64,000 nucleotides of DNA from Methylocapsa aurea (GCF_000746085.1 NZ_JQKO01000008.1:124001-188000), one strand, 5' to 3'; counted from the first letter of the stretch, positions 55,629 to 64,000 are shown. Made by a program: numbers and translations. The notes: generated by a model from the sequence alone, not told the origin.

Positions 55629-55880
55629 TCTGGAGCGCTTCCCGATCAGATGGGTTCATCTGATCGAAAAGGAATCGCTTAGAGTCAATAAGTTAGAGCA
55701 TGTTCTTATGAGACATCGGATATATCCGATGTCTCAATATCGAAAAAGTCGATCAACTTTTTTAAGAACATGATCCAGAGCATTTTTGAGTGAAGCGGAC
55801 GCCAGTTCGCGTTAAGAAAATGCGATGAAACAAAGAGCTATAGCGGCTTTCTGATTCCGTGGAATCCGCAAGCGCTTTAG
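55629..55880. repeat. Composite palindromic repeat block (family D plus family A copy 5)
   Basis: The left part has GATCAGATgggttcATCTGATC (55646-55667). Next comes a GAGCATGTTCTT edge and a perfect 26-bp palindrome at 55710-55735 (GAGACATCGGATA and its inverse). AAAAAGTCGATCAACTTTTT and AAGAACATGATC follow, the last inverse to the left edge. Family A copy 5 runs 55778-55880 (GAGCATTTTTGAGTGAAGCG, GTTCGCGTTAAGAAAATGCG, GGAATCCGCAAGCGCTTTAG). Confidence 0.85.
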
Positions 55881-55889
55881 GATCCCAGC

Positions 55890-56037
55890 GCCGCCGACAT
55901 CCAGCATCGTCTCAGAGCATCCGACCACGGATGTACTGGCGGTTAGTTCGTGACGATGCTGTCGCATGATGCCCGATGAGGCGCCTGTCGCCTCATAGCC
56001 CCGCGCGCCCCATAAAGGTCGCGGGGCATTTTGTTTT
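55890..56037 (+). ncRNA. Candidate structured small RNA
   Basis: Four helices can be drawn in order. CAGCATCGTC (55902-55911) pairs with GACGATGCTG (55952-55961). Inside it CATCCG (55918-55923) pairs with CGGATG (55928-55933) around ACCA. ATGAGGCG (55976-55983) pairs with CGCCTCAT (55989-55996). GCCCCGCG (55998-56005) pairs with CGCGGGGC (56020-56027) and is followed by ATTTTGTTTTT. The last is a rho-independent terminator on the plus strand with no plus-strand gene before it except the cold-shock gene 385 bp away. I do not recognise the RNA family. It may instead be a terminator region with accidental stems. Confidence 0.5.
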
Positions 56038-56073
56038 TCCGACCAGATCGATAGATCAGGCGCGCGGCCAGAC

Positions 56074-57924
56074 TCACCTATTTAACTGGTCGACATCTCT
56101 AACCGCCCCCCGCGCGGCGCTGGTGGTCATGGCGGCATAGGCGCGAAGCGCGGTCGAGATTTTCCGCACTCGCTCCGCCGGCTTCCAAGCTTCTTTGCCT
56201 TTCGCCTCCATGTCCGCCCTGCGGCGGGCGAGTTCGCCGTCCGGCACGGCGAGATGAATGCCGCGGTTCGGGATGTCGATTTCGATGAGGTCGCCTTCGC
56301 TGACGAGGCCGATGACGCCGCCCTCCGCCGCTTCGGGCGAGACATGGCCGATCGAGAGGCCCGAGGTGCCGCCGGAAAAGCGGCCATCCGTGATCAGGGC
56401 GCAGGCTTTGCCAAGGCCCTTCGACTTCAGATAGCTCGTCGGATAAAGCATTTCCTGCATGCCCGGGCCGCCGCGCGGACCCTCATAGCGGATCACCAGG
56501 ATGTCGCCAGGCTTGATCCTGTCGCCAAGGATGGCGTCCACCGCCGCATCCTGACTTTCGAAGATCCGGGCCGGGCCGGAAAAGGTCAGGATCGAGGCGT
56601 CGACCCCGGCCGTTTTCACGATGGAGCCATCTTCGGCGAGATTGCCGTAGAGCACCGCGAGGCCGCCGTCCTTGGAGAAGGCGTGCGCGGCGTCGCGGAT
56701 CGCGCCGTGTTCGCGGTCGAGATCGATCTCGTCCCAGCGCCGGTTCTGGCTGAATGCCACTTGGGTCGGGACGCCGCCGGGGGCTGCTCTGAAAAACTCC
56801 GTGACCGAAGCGCTCGCCGTCCGGCGAATGTCCCACCGCTCCAAGGCGTCCGCGAGCGTCGGCGCGTGGACCGTCGGCAGATCGGCGTGGATCAGGCCCG
56901 CGCGCTCCAACTCGCCGAGGATCGCCATGACCCCGCCGGCGCGATGCACGTCCTCAAGATGAACGTCCGCCACGGAAGGCGCCACTTTGCAGAGGACCGG
57001 CACCCGACGGGACAGGCGGTCGATGTCGGCCATCGTGAAGTCGACCTCGGCTTCATAGGCGGCGGCGAGGAGATGCAGCACCGTATTGGTCGAGCCGCCC
57101 ATCGAGATGTCGAGCGTCATGGCGTTTTCGAAAGCTTTGAAGCTCGCGACCGAGCGCGGCAGCACGGAAGCGTCGTTCTGCTCGTAGTAGCGGCGGGCGA
57201 GATCGACGATGAGATGCCCGGCTTCGACAAAGAGACGTTTGCGATCTGCGTGCGTGGCGAGCAGCGAGCCATTGCCGGGAAGCGCGAGGCCGAGCGCCTC
57301 GGTGAGGCAATTCATCGAATTGGCGGTGAACATGCCCGAGCAGGAGCCGCAGGTCGGGCAGGCCGATCGCTCGATCACCGCTATGTCCGCGTCGGAAATT
57401 TTGTCGTCGGCCGCAGCCACCATGGCGTCGACGAGATCGAGCGCCTTGCTCTTGCCGCCGAGCAGCGCCTTGCCGGCCTCCATGGGCCCGCCGGAAACGA
57501 AAACGGCGGGAATATTGAGGCGCAGCGCGGCCATCAACATTCCGGGCGTGATCTTGTCGCAGTTGGAAATGCAGACCATCGCGTCGGCGCAATGGGCGTT
57601 CACCATGTACTCGACCGAGTCCGCGATGATCTCGCGCGAGGGGAGACTATAGAGCATCCCGTCATGGCCCATCGCGATGCCGTCGTCGACGGCGATGGTG
57701 TTGAACTCCTTGGCGACGCCTCCCGCCGCCTCGATCTCGCGGGCGACAAGCTGGCCAAGATCCTTTAGATGCACATGGCCCGGCACGAATTGGGTGAAGG
57801 AATTGACGACGGCGATGATCGGCTTGCCGAAATCGGCGTCCGTCATGCCAGTGGCGCGCCAGAGGCCGCGCGCGCCCGCCATGTTGCGGCCATGCGTCGT
57901 GGTGCGGGAGCGATATTGGGGCAT
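56074..57924 (-). CDS. ilvD: Dihydroxy-acid dehydratase
   Basis: The protein is 616 residues from ATG 57924 ([20 protein letters not shown]); the frame is open upstream but those residues are not ILVD-like. It makes the 2-keto acid precursors of isoleucine and valine. Iron-sulfur ligands are C in VCISNCDK and [32 protein letters not shown] is the C-terminal signature. Lengths match the E. coli-type enzyme with a 4Fe-4S cluster. It converges with the candidate small RNA. Confidence 0.97.
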   Translation of the reverse strand: MPQYRSRTTTHGRNMAGARGLWRATGMTDADFGKPIIAVVNSFTQFVPGHVHLKDLGQLVAREIEAAGGVAKEFNTIAVDDGIAMGHDGMLYSLPSREIIADSVEYMVNAHCADAMVCISNCDKITPGMLMAALRLNIPAVFVSGGPMEAGKALLGGKSKALDLVDAMVAAADDKISDADIAVIERSACPTCGSCSGMFTANSMNCLTEALGLALPGNGSLLATHADRKRLFVEAGHLIVDLARRYYEQNDASVLPRSVASFKAFENAMTLDISMGGSTNTVLHLLAAAYEAEVDFTMADIDRLSRRVPVLCKVAPSVADVHLEDVHRAGGVMAILGELERAGLIHADLPTVHAPTLADALERWDIRRTASASVTEFFRAAPGGVPTQVAFSQNRRWDEIDLDREHGAIRDAAHAFSKDGGLAVLYGNLAEDGSIVKTAGVDASILTFSGPARIFESQDAAVDAILGDRIKPGDILVIRYEGPRGGPGMQEMLYPTSYLKSKGLGKACALITDGRFSGGTSGLSIGHVSPEAAEGGVIGLVSEGDLIEIDIPNRGIHLAVPDGELARRRADMEAKGKEAWKPAERVRKISTALRAYAAMTTSAARGAVRDVDQLNR

Positions 57925-58195
57925 GTGCTGATCCCAAATGTTAGAAAAACCGGCGGATGGAAAGGTCCATTCGCGAGGCCGCCCGCGGCGCCTGATCGAC
58001 CTTAAGGATTGTCGCGCATTGAAGCGGCCCGCGCAAAGAGCGCTCCGCGACGGCGAGGCCCACGGTGCGATCAAGCCCTTGGGGCATGATTGCCGCTGTT
58101 GATGCCATTCATCGGTGGCGGCGGCAAGTCCCCGCGCCGCGTTTGATCCAGGATCGAGCCGCCGGGAGAAATATTGCCGGCAGCGAGCGTCAGCG

Positions 58196-58300
58196 CTAAA
58201 GCGCTTTCAGCTTCGGCGGAATCAGAAAGCAGCTTTAGGTCCTTGTTTTGTCGCATTTTGTTAACGCGAACCGGCTTCCACTTCGCTCGAAAATGCTCTA
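58196..58300. repeat. Mosaic repeat, family A copy 6
   Basis: AAAGCGCTTTCAG, GGAATCAGAAAGCAGCTTTA, TGTCGCATTTTGTTAACGCG and CACTTCGCTCGAAAATGCTC match copy 1 (213-314) in the same orientation. It lies between the divergent ilvD and asparaginase genes; the rest of that 430-bp gap shows no gene. Confidence 0.85.
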
Positions 58301-58354
58301 AAGGCGCCGCCGGGTTCTGGACTTTGCGTCTAATGGATCGGTAAGGAGCTCTCC

Positions 58355-59362
58355 ATGCCAAATCGTCCCGGCGATGCGTTTTCGAAGCCCTCGCGCCTGA
58401 TCCTGCTTTCCACCGGCGGCACCATAGCCATGACCGCGGGCGCTGGGCTCGACGGCGCGGCGCTGAAGCTTCGCGCCGCCAGTCTCGCCGCCGCTGTTCC
58501 GCAGCTCGAGGGTCTCGCCGCGCTCGAAATGCGCGATGTCCTGGCCAAGCCCAGCGCCAGCTTTACCCTCGCCGACATTGCCGCAATTGCGCGGGCCGCC
58601 GAAGACGCCGCCAAGACCGCCGATGGCGTCGTGATCACGCATGGCACCGACACGCTGGAGGAAACCGCCTTCGCACTCGCCATGCTCGCGCAAATCGAAA
58701 CGCCCATTGTCTTGACGGCGGCAATGCGCCGGTCCGATCAGCCTGGCGCCGATGGTCCGGCCAATCTTCTGGCTGCGGCGCGGGTCGCCCTCTGTCCCGC
58801 CGCTCGAGGCAAGGGCGTCCTTGTCGTTGTCGACGATGAAATTCACGCCGGCCCCTTAATCCGCAAGGCGCATAGCTTTCGTCCGCATGCCTTCTCGTCG
58901 CTTCCGTTCGGACCGATCGGCTATGTCGCGGAGGAGCGGGTCCGCTTCGCGTTGGCGCCGATCAGTCATTTGCCGAAATTGGCCTATGGAGGGCGTGCGC
59001 CGGTCACGCCGATCCTTGAAGCCGGCCCCGGCCTTGAACCGCGAACGGTCGAAGCCTTGGCGGCCGGCGCCATTGACGCCCTGGTGCTGAGCCTTCCGGG
59101 GGCGGGACATGTCGCCGCCGACGTCGCGCCGGCCCTTGGCGTGCTGGCCGAGCGGATTCCAGTTGTTTTTGCCAGCCGCACGGGGGCCGGCGAGACGCTG
59201 CGCGCTTCCTACGGCTATCCTGGCGGAGAGATGGATCTCATTCGGCGCGGCCTCATCCCGGCGCAAGCGCTGGACGCCCGCAAGGCGCGGATCGCGCTGC
59301 AGCTCTTGTTGTCGGAAGGCGGGGACCTGGCGCGCATCCGCGCCGTCTTCGAACTCTTCTGA
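58355..59362 (+). CDS. L-asparaginase family protein
   Basis: The 335-residue protein starts at ATG 58355 with AAGGAG upstream. Both active-site threonine motifs are present: RLILLSTGGTIAM (near residues 15-25) and VVITHGTDTLEETA (near 92-105). It hydrolyses asparagine, perhaps glutamine, to the acid and ammonia. No signal peptide is visible, so it is probably the cytoplasmic type. It is followed by a ROK kinase gene 55 bp later, and co-transcription is likely though the metabolic link is unclear. Confidence 0.92.
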   Translation: MPNRPGDAFSKPSRLILLSTGGTIAMTAGAGLDGAALKLRAASLAAAVPQLEGLAALEMRDVLAKPSASFTLADIAAIARAAEDAAKTADGVVITHGTDTLEETAFALAMLAQIETPIVLTAAMRRSDQPGADGPANLLAAARVALCPAARGKGVLVVVDDEIHAGPLIRKAHSFRPHAFSSLPFGPIGYVAEERVRFALAPISHLPKLAYGGRAPVTPILEAGPGLEPRTVEALAAGAIDALVLSLPGAGHVAADVAPALGVLAERIPVVFASRTGAGETLRASYGYPGGEMDLIRRGLIPAQALDARKARIALQLLLSEGGDLARIRAVFELF

Positions 59363-59417
59363 GACGGGGCAATTAACCAACGCCTTGGCAATGCCCTTCG
59401 GACGATGGGAAGACGAC

Positions 59418-60320
59418 ATGCGCATCGGAATCGACCTCGGCGGGACGAAGATCGAGGCCATCGCCCTCGATCGGGACGGAGCTGAATTGCTGCGCCGCCG
59501 GGTTCCCACGCCTCCTGGCGATTACGCGGGCGCCCTCCGCGCGATCGCCAATCTCGTGGCTTTCCTCGAGGCGCAAATCGGGCGGCGGGGAACGGTTGGC
59601 GTCGCCGCGCCAGGGGCGATCTCGGCGCGGACCGGCCTGCTCAAGAATTCGAACAGCACGGCGCTGAACGGCGAGCCGCTGGACCGCGATCTGGCGGCGA
59701 TCTTGGGCCGTCCCATCCGGCTCGAAAATGACGCCAATTGCTTTGCTCTGTCCGAAGCTATCGACGGGGCCGCGGCCGGCGCTGGCGTTGTCTTTGGCGT
59801 CATCCTTGGCACCGGGGTTGGCGGCGGTCTCGTCGTCGGCGGACGGATCATCGCGGGACGCAATGCAATCGCCGGAGAATGGGGCCACAATCCGTTGCCT
59901 TGGGCGCGCGACGATGAACGGCCGGGCGCTCCGTGCTATTGCGGCAAATCGGGCTGCATCGAGACATTTCTATCGGGGGCTGGTCCAGCGCGGGATTATC
60001 TTGCGCGCGCAGGCCGGCGCATGAGCGCATATGAGATCGCCCTTGCCGCTGCGTCCGGCGATCCGCATGCCGGCGACTGCCTGAGCCTCTATCGGGATCG
60101 GTTGGCGCGCGGGCTCGCCGCCCTCATCAATGTTATCGATCCCGATGCGATCGTGCTCGGCGGCGGTCTCTCCAACATCGCGTCAATTTATGAGGGGCTT
60201 CCGGCGCTGGCGGCGCGGCATGTGTTTTCGGACGGCGTCGATACGCCAATTGTCCGCGCCGTCCATGGCGATTCCAGCGGCGTGCGCGGCGCGGCCTGGC
60301 TGTGGCCTGCGCCGCGCTGA
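59418..60320 (+). CDS. ROK family sugar kinase (fructokinase/N-acetylglucosamine kinase-like)
   Basis: The protein is 300 residues from ATG 59418 with GGGAAG upstream; ATG 59391 would add nine residues. It opens RIGIDLGGTKIEAIALD (phosphate-binding). It has GRPIRLENDANCFALSEA with the catalytic Asp, GVILGTGVGGGLVV, GEWGHNPLP and the zinc motif CYCGKSGCIE. These place it among ROK hexokinases of the Mak/NagK type; the sugar cannot be told from sequence. Confidence 0.92.
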   Translation: MRIGIDLGGTKIEAIALDRDGAELLRRRVPTPPGDYAGALRAIANLVAFLEAQIGRRGTVGVAAPGAISARTGLLKNSNSTALNGEPLDRDLAAILGRPIRLENDANCFALSEAIDGAAAGAGVVFGVILGTGVGGGLVVGGRIIAGRNAIAGEWGHNPLPWARDDERPGAPCYCGKSGCIETFLSGAGPARDYLARAGRRMSAYEIALAAASGDPHAGDCLSLYRDRLARGLAALINVIDPDAIVLGGGLSNIASIYEGLPALAARHVFSDGVDTPIVRAVHGDSSGVRGAAWLWPAPR

Positions 60321-60333
60321 GCTTCGTTGAAGA

Positions 60334-61707
60334 TCAAGGACGCGGGCGGGCTCCAATCCCTCCCCACTCCAACAATTTGGAGGTGGCGCCGGTGATTGAA
60401 TTCATCGTGTCCTCGATAAACGCCATCGGGCCATTTTGCGTCGGGCGGGGTTGAGGCGCGGGCGTTGCGGCCGGCGCCGGGATCTGCGCCTCGGCGATCT
60501 GTTCCGGCTTGGCTGCTGGGACGCTTGCAACTGGCTTCGCTTTGGCTGGCGTCGCGGCCTGCGCAGGCTGGCTGCGTCCACCGGCTTCGGCCGCGGCGGA
60601 TTTGGGCGCTGGCGTCAGGTGCGCCGCTGGCTTCGGGGCCTGGGTTGTCGAGGGCTTGGCCGCCGCGGTTGGGCGCGGCGCGGGCAGGGGCGGCGCTGGG
60701 ATCGAGGCTTGCGGCTGCGCATCGTGGGGGAGGAGCGAGCCGTCGGGCCGAACCGACGCGGTCTTCATCTTCTTTGCCGGCTCGACAGGCGCCGCCAGTC
60801 GTTGCGGTTCCACTTGTGTTGGAGTCTCCTCGGGCGGCGCCGGAGCCTTGGCGGCCTCGACCGTAAATCCGCTCGTCGACAGGGCGTCCGAGGGGCCAAG
60901 GCCGATGACGCGCGGCGCCTTATCCTGAGCCTGCGAGGGGGGGCTCAATTGCGCGGCGTTTTCGTCGGTCGCGGCCGGCCCGGAGGGCGGCGGCGCGAGA
61001 GAAAGGGAAGCGTCCAAAGAAGCCTCCTGGGCCGGGACGTCCATCCCGCCTATGGTGTCCGGCTGCGGCGCGAGCGGTGCGTTCTTCGCTTCGAGCGTCG
61101 CGACTTCCGGGCTGGAAACGCTGCTCTTGGATCCAAAGGTGACGGCAATGCCGGTCAGTCCAAGCAGGATGACCGCTCCTATGGCGTAGAGCGGAAACCG
61201 CGGCCTGACGTCCGCATCGGTCAATCCCGCCTGGCCCAAACCGGCTTGATGGGAAATCGCCGCGCCGTCCCGATAGAGCCGATAATCCGATCGGTCCTCC
61301 GAAATTGCGATAGTGGCGGCCAAGTCGGTTTCCGAAGGCGGCGCCTCGCGCCGCGCCCCGCCCAGCAAGCCCGCTTCAATCGCCGCGAAATCGCCGCTCA
61401 GGAAGACGTCGCGCGGGCCTCCCGCGGGGCACCCGGAATTTGTCTTCGTCGCCATTGCCGACTCGTCCCGCCGCGCAGCGCCGATCAGGCCAGATTCGAT
61501 CGCGGCGAAGTCGCTGGCGAGGAAACGTTCTCCCGCATGCGGCGCTTTGAGTTGCTGCCCTTGCGGTTCGAGATCTGGCGGTTCGAGAGCTGGCGGCTCA
61601 GTGGAAAATGCGCCGGCCCATTGGTCCGTGGAGCGCTGGCGGCCAAGGCGCCTTTCAAACTCCTCCAGATCGATCATCGGGCGCCGTTTTGCGATAGGCT
61701 CAACCAT
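60334..61707 (-). CDS. Membrane-anchored Pro/Ala-rich protein with internal DFAAIE repeats
   Basis: The protein is 457 residues from ATG 61707 with AGGAG eight bases upstream; ATG 61731 and 61743 are weaker. The cytoplasmic start has IDLEEFERRLGR, then two copies of a repeat: FLASDFAAIESGLIGAARRD and FLSGDFAAIEAGLLGGARRE. One membrane helix lies near 175-195 (LYAIGAVILLGLTGIAVTFG). The remaining 250 residues are a low-complexity Ala/Pro/Lys-rich periplasmic region ending in GATSKLLEWGG. Function is unknown; DLEEFERRL-type starts occur in Hyphomicrobiales envelope proteins. It converges with the ROK gene. Confidence 0.8.
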   Translation of the reverse strand: MVEPIAKRRPMIDLEEFERRLGRQRSTDQWAGAFSTEPPALEPPDLEPQGQQLKAPHAGERFLASDFAAIESGLIGAARRDESAMATKTNSGCPAGGPRDVFLSGDFAAIEAGLLGGARREAPPSETDLAATIAISEDRSDYRLYRDGAAISHQAGLGQAGLTDADVRPRFPLYAIGAVILLGLTGIAVTFGSKSSVSSPEVATLEAKNAPLAPQPDTIGGMDVPAQEASLDASLSLAPPPSGPAATDENAAQLSPPSQAQDKAPRVIGLGPSDALSTSGFTVEAAKAPAPPEETPTQVEPQRLAAPVEPAKKMKTASVRPDGSLLPHDAQPQASIPAPPLPAPRPTAAAKPSTTQAPKPAAHLTPAPKSAAAEAGGRSQPAQAATPAKAKPVASVPAAKPEQIAEAQIPAPAATPAPQPRPTQNGPMAFIEDTMNSITGATSKLLEWGGIGARPRP

Positions 61708-62025
61708 GCTTCCGATCTCCTGTTGCTTCATGGGACAGGCCAAACAGCCGCTTCAAGCTGTTGCGAACGCGCATCCCTTCCGAACCAACGCCAACCGCTT
61801 TAAGGCGCGGCGCCGGACTAAGACGCAAGAACCGTCATCAATGGCGCATTCAAAACGTGCGCCGCACAGCTCAAGCTGGCCTTTGTTTTTCCGGCGTCAT
61901 TAAGAAATCGCAATTGTGGCTGATGTGTGCCGCCGCCAAAATCAGCCAATTAGAGCCTATCGCGTCGCTTATTTTTGGCTTTGACCGCGCCGCGTTTTGA
62001 CCGGCGCCTTGTGTTGGCCGCAGTT
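61708..62025. other. 318-bp gap upstream of the DFAAIE-repeat gene
   Basis: It carries the promoter of the minus-strand gene ending at 60334 and the 3' region of the DUF4239 gene. A frame on the plus strand (61761-62000) has no ribosome site and no recognisable content. No hairpin with a T run was found. Confidence 0.4.
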
Positions 62026-62814
62026 TCATTCCGGCTTCAAGAAGCTTTCATAGACGAGCTGGAATGCTTCCGGTCCCACGCTGACCGCGCCGCGAAATGG
62101 ATTATCCATCGCGGCGATGATGAAAATCACCGCGCCCAGAAAGCATGCGAGAGCGCCGCCAAGGAGCACGTGGAGGTGGATCTCCATGTCGAGCATCCAT
62201 ATGAGACCGATATTGAGGAGCGAGCCAAGGGCGACCACCCACCATAAAGCCGCGGGAATGCCGGAGCTGACATTGACCAGCCGGGCGCGGCGGATCTCAA
62301 CGAAATTGTTGAATTGCCGCAAAGTCTCCGCATGGAGGATTTCTTCGCTTTTCTGGGTCGGCTGGAAAGTCATGAGCGTTGCGAAAAGCGCCGCCGCCTG
62401 ATGCGATCCAGCTTTGGGCACGACGCCGCGCCGTTGTTGCGGCCAAGCCTCCTCGATGGTGACTCTGGCGTATTCGCGCAAATGATGCTCCAATTGTCGG
62501 CGGATCGGCTGGGGATAGCCGCTGACGTCTCGGTATAGCGCCGCGACATTTGCCGCCTCCTTGTCGACGATGTCGGTCACGGTAGTATAGTTTTGATAGG
62601 AAGCGACGGCGAGCAGCCCGAGCAGAAGCCCATAGAGAACCGAAAAGCTCGAAAGCGCGAATCCCACCATGTCATTCGCGCGCTGATCGGTGTGAATCCA
62701 CGAGCGGATAGTTGGGCGCAGAAGATATATTCCAAGCCAGGTGGCGGCGACGAAGGCGAAGGCGAAGAAGGCCGCCACGATGGCGGAGGGATAATCGTAG
62801 ATCCAATAGAACAA
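62026..62814 (-). CDS. DUF4239 (bestrophin-like) membrane protein
   Basis: The 262-residue protein starts at TTG 62814, supported by AGGAGG seven bases upstream. An ATG at 62819 lies only two bases after that site and in another frame. Helices are at about 9-30, 49-71 and two near 195-240. A soluble middle carries DKEAANVAALYRDVSGYP and HLREYARVTIEEAWP, which match DUF4239. The family is distantly likened to bestrophin channels, but its function is unproven. Confidence 0.85.
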   Translation of the reverse strand: MFYWIYDYPSAIVAAFFAFAFVAATWLGIYLLRPTIRSWIHTDQRANDMVGFALSSFSVLYGLLLGLLAVASYQNYTTVTDIVDKEAANVAALYRDVSGYPQPIRRQLEHHLREYARVTIEEAWPQQRRGVVPKAGSHQAAALFATLMTFQPTQKSEEILHAETLRQFNNFVEIRRARLVNVSSGIPAALWWVVALGSLLNIGLIWMLDMEIHLHVLLGGALACFLGAVIFIIAAMDNPFRGAVSVGPEAFQLVYESFLKPE

Positions 62815-62867
62815 GCCATGTCCTCCTGACCGGCGGCGTCTGATTCCGGCGCGTGCTTGTAAATGTT

Positions 62868-62920
62868 AAAGCATTTTCAGGCGAAGCGGCGACCGGTTTG
62901 TGACTTGGAGCTGCTTCGGC
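62868..62920. repeat. Mosaic repeat, family A fragment (copy 7)
   Basis: AAAGCATTTTCAGGCGAAGC, GGCGACCGGTTTGTG and GGAGCTGCTTC resemble one half of the family A element but are shortened and diverged. Confidence 0.5.
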
Positions 62921-62987
62921 CTTTAAAAAAGATCTAGCGGGCCGATGGCCGGCGCATCGCGGCGCTCAGCCGCGTGAGGGGCCAAGA

Positions 62988-63431
62988 ATGAATCTGAACG
63001 GGAAATGCCTGATCGCTGGCGCGCTCGCGCTCGCCTTAGCGCCGCTGATGGACGCGAGGGGCCAGGTCGGCGGGCCTTGCGCTTATGATTCCTATCCGGG
63101 CGCCTGCACGATCGCGACCGTCTCGAAGACGGAAGCTTCGATCAGCCAGAAGTCCATCGCTGGAGGCCCCGGTTATGAAGGTTTCGAAATCACGTTCAGC
63201 TATGCTGGGGAGGCTCCCCAAGACAATCCCCTCGTGCGCCAGGCGCTTTCGAGGCGGCGCGATCTCCTCCTCGTCAACGGCTGGCGTCCTGGCCCGCGCT
63301 TTCTCGAAAAATATGCGATCGCGCCGGGCAAGGTCTTTCGCTGCGCCTTGGACGTGATCAAGAGCGGATCCTGCACTCCGACGCTCTTTCGCTTTCCTGC
63401 GATCGACCAGGCTGACTATTTCGAACGATAG
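62988..63431 (+). CDS. Small secreted protein, unknown function
   Basis: The 147-residue protein starts at ATG 62988 with GAGGGG upstream. A signal peptide (NLNGKCLIAGALALALAPLM, cleaved near ARGQ) precedes a mature part of about 120 residues with four cysteines (GGPCAYDSYPGACT, RCALDVIKSGSCT), probably two disulfides. I do not recognise the domain. The middle contains EGFEITFSYAGEAPQDNP and RRRDLLLVNGWRPGPRFL, suggesting a small beta fold. No neighbour gives a functional hint. Confidence 0.7.
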   Translation: MNLNGKCLIAGALALALAPLMDARGQVGGPCAYDSYPGACTIATVSKTEASISQKSIAGGPGYEGFEITFSYAGEAPQDNPLVRQALSRRRDLLLVNGWRPGPRFLEKYAIAPGKVFRCALDVIKSGSCTPTLFRFPAIDQADYFER

Positions 63432-63464
63432 GCTGGAGTTCAGCCAGTCCCCTAAGCAACATGC

Positions 63465-63671
63465 CTAGACCTTAAAGAAAGCCGCGGCGGCGCTGAGAAT
63501 TCCCTGTTTGACTTTTCGCGCCTCTTCGAGCCGCGCAATTTCCGCCTGCAGGCCGGCGATGCGCTCGTCGAGCTCCTGCACAGAAAGATCATCGAGAGCC
63601 TGCCCGATCTCGTGGGACGCCGCCGCCTTGCGGGGCGGGGCGCCGAAAATGTCTTCATTGTCGCTAGCCAT
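63465..63671 (-). CDS. DUF1192 family small protein
   Basis: The protein is 68 residues from ATG 63671 with GAGGTGG upstream. It has an Asp/Glu-rich start (ASDNEDIFGAPPRK), then SVQELDERIAGLQAEIARLE, which is the DUF1192 signature, a short coiled coil. It ends KQGILSAAAAFFKV. The family is widespread in Hyphomicrobiales and its role is unknown. The frame is open upstream but without support. Confidence 0.88.
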   Translation of the reverse strand: MASDNEDIFGAPPRKAAASHEIGQALDDLSVQELDERIAGLQAEIARLEEARKVKQGILSAAAAFFKV

Positions 63672-64000
63672 GGGCCACCTCGTCGGCCTGCGAAAGCCAT
63701 GAACTCCCGCATTTATACCGCTCCAATCACGGTCGCGCCATTTGCTTCTTGGGGTTCTGGGCGCGCTTGCTTTGGAACCTTGGCCGCTGGGCGTCATTCG
63801 GCGGGCCAAGGCGCGGGAGTCACCGAGCGCTTCTTTCAGGGGACGGCAGCGCCACGCGCGCATGCCGGCCCCGCTGCATCAAGCTTTTCCACGAGCCCAC
63901 CTCCCCAGTTGGCTAGGTGTTTAGTCCTGGCATTTGATGGACGGCGCTATTCAACCGGCGCTGGCCACGCCGGGCGGTCAGGCAAAACGCTATTTGCTCG
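63672..64000. other. Right-hand 329 bp, no gene I can support
   Basis: A frame beginning ATG 63937 runs off the end (start MDGAIQPALATPGGQAKRY), and another on the minus strand enters from the edge; neither can be judged from the fragment. No repeat or hairpin is evident. Confidence 0.35.

Noticed and set aside
60436-61803. 455-codon plus-strand frame opposite the DFAAIE-repeat gene
   Set aside because: Arg/Gly-rich antisense shadow of a gene with a clear ribosome site and membrane helix.
63937-64000. Possible gene start running off the right edge
   Set aside because: Only 21 codons visible and no ribosome site; a minus-strand frame is equally possible.

Overview
The window is chromosomal DNA of an alphaproteobacterium. 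It most likely comes from the Hyphomicrobiales (Rhizobiales), and the mix of genes resembles Beijerinckiaceae or related methylotroph families, but that level of placement is an inference. The evidence is high GC, a Porin_2-type porin, several Omp25/Omp31-like 8-strand barrels, the alphaproteobacterial order rpsF-rpsR-DUF2232-rplI, small Rhizobiales families (DUF1192, phasin, histone H1-like AlaLysPro protein) and RIME1-like intergenic mosaic repeats. Most of the sequence is housekeeping core.

Layout. 1-9.3 kb: a truncated membrane protein, a small membrane protein, a YfgM-like TPR protein with the ribosome-assembly GTPase Der, phosphatidylserine synthase, infA-maf-yacG, a YdcF-family protein, a GST, and a VWA-like/J-domain pair. 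9.4-15.1 kb: a D-Ala-D-Ala carboxypeptidase with a SPOR domain, a phasin with a clear sigma70 promoter, and clpS-clpA. 15.2-23.6 kb: HIT hydrolase, FemAB-like acetyltransferase, flavin amine oxidase, APC permease, an unknown protein, ruvX, a UPF0173 hydrolase and a run of small unknown genes. 23.7-27.3 kb: gatC-gatA-gatB. 27.9-31.6 kb: histone-like protein, a secreted protein whose start runs through a repeat, tRNA-Ser(GCU), and a large porin. 32-34.6 kb: rpsF-rpsR-DUF2232-rplI on the minus strand. 35.7-36.5 kb: one Omp25-like barrel. 37-42.7 kb: fabD-fabG-acpP-fabF-mltG, linking fatty-acid synthesis to peptidoglycan. Then rimO (minus) and a secreted trypsin-like protease.

46.2-50.5 kb holds four tandem Omp25/31-like genes on the minus strand. 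Each has its own leader and related terminator. Three share a 16-bp motif about 112 bp before the start codon. tRNA-Ser(UGA) follows. The most unusual gene is at 51475-55020: one 1181-residue reading frame joining a P1B-5-type metal ATPase, a hemerythrin domain, one more membrane helix and a MacA/HlyD-type periplasmic adaptor. The predicted topology (eight helices, cytosolic hemerythrin, ninth helix, periplasmic adaptor) is self-consistent. It suggests metal export coupled across the envelope, with hemerythrin as an iron or oxygen sensor.

55.4-64 kb: a cold-shock protein, a block of palindromic repeats, a candidate structured small RNA ending in a rho-independent terminator, ilvD, an asparaginase followed by a ROK sugar kinase, a Pro/Ala-rich membrane-anchored protein with internal repeats, a DUF4239 membrane protein, a small secreted protein and a DUF1192 protein.

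At least seven copies of a ~100-bp mosaic element, two copies of a second palindrome family and one RIME1-like element are scattered through the intergenic regions.
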